Below are positions 60,956-64,000 of a DNA stretch of 64,000 nucleotides, piece after piece. The notes beneath the pieces are model-generated. The model ran no database searches. It had not been told where the DNA came from and saw only the letters and a list, made by a program, of their open reading frames with translations. The translations under genes were made by a program, and so were the position numbers. Positions within the stretch are counted from its first letter, which is position 1. Each line of letters begins with the position of its first letter. Origin of the DNA: Bacteroidia bacterium (lineage in GTDB: Bacteria > Bacteroidota > Bacteroidia > J057); contig JAWKNO010000001.1 of assembly GCA_041391665.1 (NCBI GenBank), forward strand, positions 2,542,001 to 2,606,000, read 5' to 3'.

Positions 60956-62362
60956 CTAAACCTCCACCCCCTTAATCTTAATCGTCCATGCGTATTTTGT
61001 CAGACGGTTATTTACCTGTTGAAGGTCTGTGGGGATGGTAATGACTACTTCGTCTCCTTCCATTTTCCATGAAAGGGTTCCTTCATATCCAAGCATGGTG
61101 ATTTCGCTACCGGCTTCGGGACGTACCTGCTTGAGACGCAGGGTATTGCCGGGCCAGGCTGTTGAAATCGCGTAAATGAAGGCGCCGTCTTTGCTCCGGG
61201 TGTAGAAGGTGTGATCTCCTTCATGAAATTTGTTGAGCCGGCTGGTGGCATAGATGGCTTCTTTATTTACATCCAGCCAGTCGCCCATTTCGGCGAGTCG
61301 CTCGACACTCGGTGCAGGAATCAATCCTTCGGAAGTTGGTCCGACATTCAGCAGGTAGTTTCCGCCTTTGGCGGTAATTTCGATGAGGTTGTGTATCAGC
61401 ATTTCCGCTGATTTCCAGTTGTTGTCGCCTGATTTGAAGCCCCATGTATCATTCATGGTCATACACGATTCCCAGTCTGAAGCAGCGGTGCCTTCCAGAA
61501 TCTCCTGCTCAGGTGTGCCAAAATCGCCGGCGTAGTTGAGATCGTTTTTGTTCATCCCCTGCATCCCTTGTCTGCCTTTGTCCACCCGGTTGTTGATGAT
61601 CATGGCGGGATTCAGGCTGCGGAGGTAGTTGTAAGTTTCCAGTCCATCCTCGTGGGTCCAGTCTGTAATCCATTCTCCGTCAAACCACATGACCGGGGGG
61701 TTGTATTTGTTTACCAGTTCGGTGAGCTGGGGTTTGAGGTAGGTCTGTACATAGCGATCGAAGTTGGGGTTCGTCTGGTTCTTGTCGTTGTATTTGGGGT
61801 AGAATGGCGCCTGTGCATCGGGGTGGTGCCAGTCCATAATCGAATGGTAAAAACAAAGTTTGATTCCGGCCTCATCGCAGGCGGTTTTGAGTTCGCCGAG
61901 AATATCTCTTTTGAAAGGGGAGGCATCCATGATATCGTAGTTGGATACTTCCGAATCCCAGAGGCAGAATCCATCGTGGTGTTTGGATGTGATGACGATA
62001 TATTTGATGCCAGCATCTTTAGCGATAGCAGCCCATTCTTTTGCGTCAAACTTTACGGGGTTAAACTGGGCCACAAACTGTTCGTATTCGGAAACGGGTA
62101 TCTGGGCTTTTTCCATAATCCATTCACCGATACCCGGCACTTCTTCTCCTTTATAAACACCGGCAGGTACAGAATATGCCCCCCAGTGGATAAACATACC
62201 AAAAGTTGCATCGCGCCACCATTCCATCCGCTGGTCAAATGCTTCAGGAGTTTCGTGAGTAAAATCTTGTACCGGTGGTTCGGCGGCAGACTGTTGTGCA
62301 GGTTTGCAGGAAAAAAGCATCAGGGCGCAAATGCCGGTCAGAAGCAGGATGTGGTATTTCAT
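60956..62362 (-). CDS. Alpha-L-fucosidase, GH29 family
   Basis: A 468-aa lipoprotein (lipobox LMLFSCKPAQ). The TIM barrel opens WWRDATFGMFIHWGAYSVP, with the active-site HHDGFCLWDS following (IVITSKHHDGFCLWDS near 123-138). The catalytic nucleophile Asp228 is in PVMWFDGEW, and NYLLNVGPTSEG is the C-terminal family signature. A short beta domain ends the protein. It removes terminal alpha-L-fucose or closely related sugars by a retaining mechanism, in the periplasm or at the surface. It lies between array 2 and the DUF3857 gene, 47 nt after the latter. Confidence 0.95.
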   Translation of the reverse strand: MKYHILLLTGICALMLFSCKPAQQSAAEPPVQDFTHETPEAFDQRMEWWRDATFGMFIHWGAYSVPAGVYKGEEVPGIGEWIMEKAQIPVSEYEQFVAQFNPVKFDAKEWAAIAKDAGIKYIVITSKHHDGFCLWDSEVSNYDIMDASPFKRDILGELKTACDEAGIKLCFYHSIMDWHHPDAQAPFYPKYNDKNQTNPNFDRYVQTYLKPQLTELVNKYNPPVMWFDGEWITDWTHEDGLETYNYLRSLNPAMIINNRVDKGRQGMQGMNKNDLNYAGDFGTPEQEILEGTAASDWESCMTMNDTWGFKSGDNNWKSAEMLIHNLIEITAKGGNYLLNVGPTSEGLIPAPSVERLAEMGDWLDVNKEAIYATSRLNKFHEGDHTFYTRSKDGAFIYAISTAWPGNTLRLKQVRPEAGSEITMLGYEGTLSWKMEGDEVVITIPTDLQQVNNRLTKYAWTIKIKGVEV

Positions 62363-62409
62363 AACGTGGTAGTATTAGCCAGACAATCACTGGCTAATTT
62401 AACCCATTC

Positions 62410-64000
62410 CTACGATTTTCCCGACAATACCACCTGTATTTTATCGGCTTTAATGATATTGCGTATGAAGTCCCGGTAGGGTTCATAGGATTCTGCTGGT
62501 TTGCGGGTTTTATGCATCAGCAGGCTTCGCGTGTAAATAAGTTTTCCCACTTCGGGTTGAAAGTCAATATTCGCCTCATAAACGCCAAAATCGCTCTCCA
62601 CATGCAGAGGCATTTCCGGCATGCTTTCGATCACAAATCCTTCCGGCAACTGGTATTCAATCGTGTCGGTATCCCAGTATGGATATTTACTTACGACCGG
62701 CTGAGTGCGGCTTTCAACTTTTTCAGGAAGGTTGCTGTATCGTTCCAGCTGGTTGGGCGCGAGGAAAAATCGGGTTCCTGAAGCCGTTGCCCAGTTGACC
62801 GCATTGAGGTCATACGAATAGCGGTAAGTGGGTAATTCTGAAGCAATTGCGCCATCAAACTTAAATCCTGTCAGTTCAAAGCTTTTGGCGGAAATACTGT
62901 TTCTGATCCATTTTTCTTTTTCCCCTTCAGAAAGTGTAACAATGCCCTGCGCCAGATTATCCTGCTGATAACCGGTAGAAGTTACAACTACCTTTACCAC
63001 TGCATTTCCTTTTTTGTCAAGGCTAACCGAAGCCTTTCTTTGTTGTTGGTTTGACTCAGGCGGGCTGGATGGCGTACGGGTGAGTTTTCCTCCTTCCGGC
63101 GTTACGACCAGTGCATATCGGTCTTCGGTAAACATCCCCAGATAGCCCGCCGGGTGATTGTTCATCGTACAGTCCATCCAGATCGTATCTTGTTCATTGG
63201 GTACACACAAGATGACATGGTTAAACTGGCTGCTGGAAAAATCAGGCAAAATATCTGAGGTAAAATCTCCCGCTTTGATGAGGACTGCGTGAGAATTAAT
63301 TCCCACAGCGCTGAGCATACTTTTGGCATAATTGCTGAGTGCTTTGCAGTCGCCGTAGCCATTGTTATAGACATATTCTGCATCAAAGGTTTGCCAGCCG
63401 CCGATACCCAGTTGAATGCCCACGTAACGTGTATTCTCCTGAAGGTAGCGGTAAATGGCCTGTACTTTGGCTTCTTTTGTCGGAAGCTTTTCTGTAAGTG
63501 CGATGACTTTTTTCTCCAGTTCTTCGGGCAATTTATCTCTGCCTGCATTTAGCGTATGGAAAAACATGCCAAAATCGCTCCAGGACTGGTTTTTTCCTTT
63601 ATATCCTTGTATCTCAAAAGAAGTTGGGGCAAGGTAAACCACCGGCACATATTCCCGCCAGGGAGGCCCCATCGGTTCGGTTTCAATCGCGGGCAGGCTA
63701 TTTACCTGCCATAAGTAATGCGTGCTGCCTTTATCCTCGACGATATAGGGCTTTTCAGGCATATTTACCACTTTATAGCGGAAGTCCTGGCCTTCTGCGG
63801 TGATGATCTCCAGCCGGGCCTTTTCGACAGAGACATTCTCATCATCCTGTGGCATCCATGCCGGGAACCCAAACAGTCCGTTTTGCCCCAGGATATAGCG
63901 GATATGAACAGTATAGGGATATCGGTCGTGTTTCAGAGTGGCTACATATGCCCTGCTATCGTTGACAAAACTGCTGCCGTCGTCGGGCACAATATCTTCG
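62410..64000 (-). CDS. DUF3857/transglutaminase-like protein, cut by window edge
   Basis: At least 526 aa, open at the window's right edge; the true start lies outside. The C-terminal half has a transglutaminase-like domain with the catalytic Cys in YNNGYGDCKALSNYAKSML, His in SSQFNHVILCV and Asp in IWMDCTM. A DUF3857-type beta region precedes it (VEKARLEIITAEGQDFRYKV). Such proteins are usually exported and periplasmic, with unknown substrate; proteolysis or cross-linking is possible. It ends in a beta-rich C-terminal domain (YSYDLNAVNWATASGTRFF). Confidence 0.85.
   Translation of the reverse strand, partial: EDIVPDDGSSFVNDSRAYVATLKHDRYPYTVHIRYILGQNGLFGFPAWMPQDDENVSVEKARLEIITAEGQDFRYKVVNMPEKPYIVEDKGSTHYLWQVNSLPAIETEPMGPPWREYVPVVYLAPTSFEIQGYKGKNQSWSDFGMFFHTLNAGRDKLPEELEKKVIALTEKLPTKEAKVQAIYRYLQENTRYVGIQLGIGGWQTFDAEYVYNNGYGDCKALSNYAKSMLSAVGINSHAVLIKAGDFTSDILPDFSSSQFNHVILCVPNEQDTIWMDCTMNNHPAGYLGMFTEDRYALVVTPEGGKLTRTPSSPPESNQQQRKASVSLDKKGNAVVKVVVTSTGYQQDNLAQGIVTLSEGEKEKWIRNSISAKSFELTGFKFDGAIASELPTYRYSYDLNAVNWATASGTRFFLAPNQLERYSNLPEKVESRTQPVVSKYPYWDTDTIEYQLPEGFVIESMPEMPLHVESDFGVYEANIDFQPEVGKLIYTRSLLMHKTRKPAESYEPYRDFIRNIIKADKIQVVLSGKS

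Noticed and set aside
61568..62479. 303-codon plus-strand ORF
   Set aside because: Antisense shadow of the fucosidase, whose catalytic motifs are clear.

Overview
The window reads as a chromosome segment of a Bacteroidota bacterium, with an overall style that suggests a Saprospirales/Cytophagales-type free-living polymer degrader; the order is inferred, not proven. The support is a SusC/SusD pair, a TonB receptor next to a DUF4249 lipoprotein, many short lipoproteins with Cys lipoboxes, a two-component-propeller sensor kinase, GH9/GH78/GH29 glycosidases, very few Shine-Dalgarno-like sites, and a DUF1501 cluster. I found no rRNA, tRNA, CRISPR array, transposase or prophage gene.

Layout. 0-5.2 kb: a saccharopine-dehydrogenase-like protein, a barrel-like secreted protein, then a TonB receptor/DUF4249 pair. 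5.3-10.5 kb: a HAD phosphatase, and an apparent minus-strand operon of a kinase-fold protein, a TRIC/UPF0126 channel and a large glycosidase-like lipoprotein. 10.7-15.3 kb: a tightly overlapped plus-strand operon of a LysM-containing SGNH hydrolase, an MBOAT acyltransferase and a ferredoxin-reductase-type flavoprotein. 15.9-21.8 kb: an AT-rich three-gene signalling operon closed by a clear terminator. It holds a response regulator, a GNAT-histidine-kinase-receiver fusion of 1147 aa and a 224-aa partner. 21.9-27.7 kb: small hypothetical genes and dnaE. 27.8-36 kb: a Na+/organic-anion symporter, a phosphodiesterase, SusD, SusC and a KirBac-type K+ channel. 36-40.2 kb: a five-gene lipoprotein/DUF1501/cytochrome-like cluster. 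40.2-44.8 kb: a propeller sensor kinase and a RecD-like helicase. 44.9-51.9 kb: a B12-binding radical SAM gene and a GH9 gene, apparently once translationally coupled and now separated by a 2.4-kb insertion that duplicated 179 bp of the radical SAM 5' end. 52-64 kb: two inverted arrays of a ~130-150 bp repeat. Between them lie a GH78-like enzyme, gluconokinase, a SufU-like scaffold, an M48 protease and an FAD oxidoreductase. Beyond them are a GH29 fucosidase and a DUF3857/transglutaminase protein cut by the right edge.

How it fits together. Much of the segment deals with capture and breakdown of sugars at the cell surface (SusCD, TonB receptor, GH9, GH78, GH29, gluconokinase, a HAD phosphatase) and with envelope modification (SGNH/MBOAT). 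The parts least explained by known systems are: (1) the three-gene signalling operon at 15.9-21.7 kb; (2) the DUF1501 cluster, in which two neighbouring lipoproteins appear to be built from the same short helical repeat and the cytochrome-like member has a CX4CH haem motif; (3) the lipoprotein-bearing insertion at 47.1-49.5 kb with its long direct repeats; (4) the kinase-fold/TRIC/lipoprotein operon.
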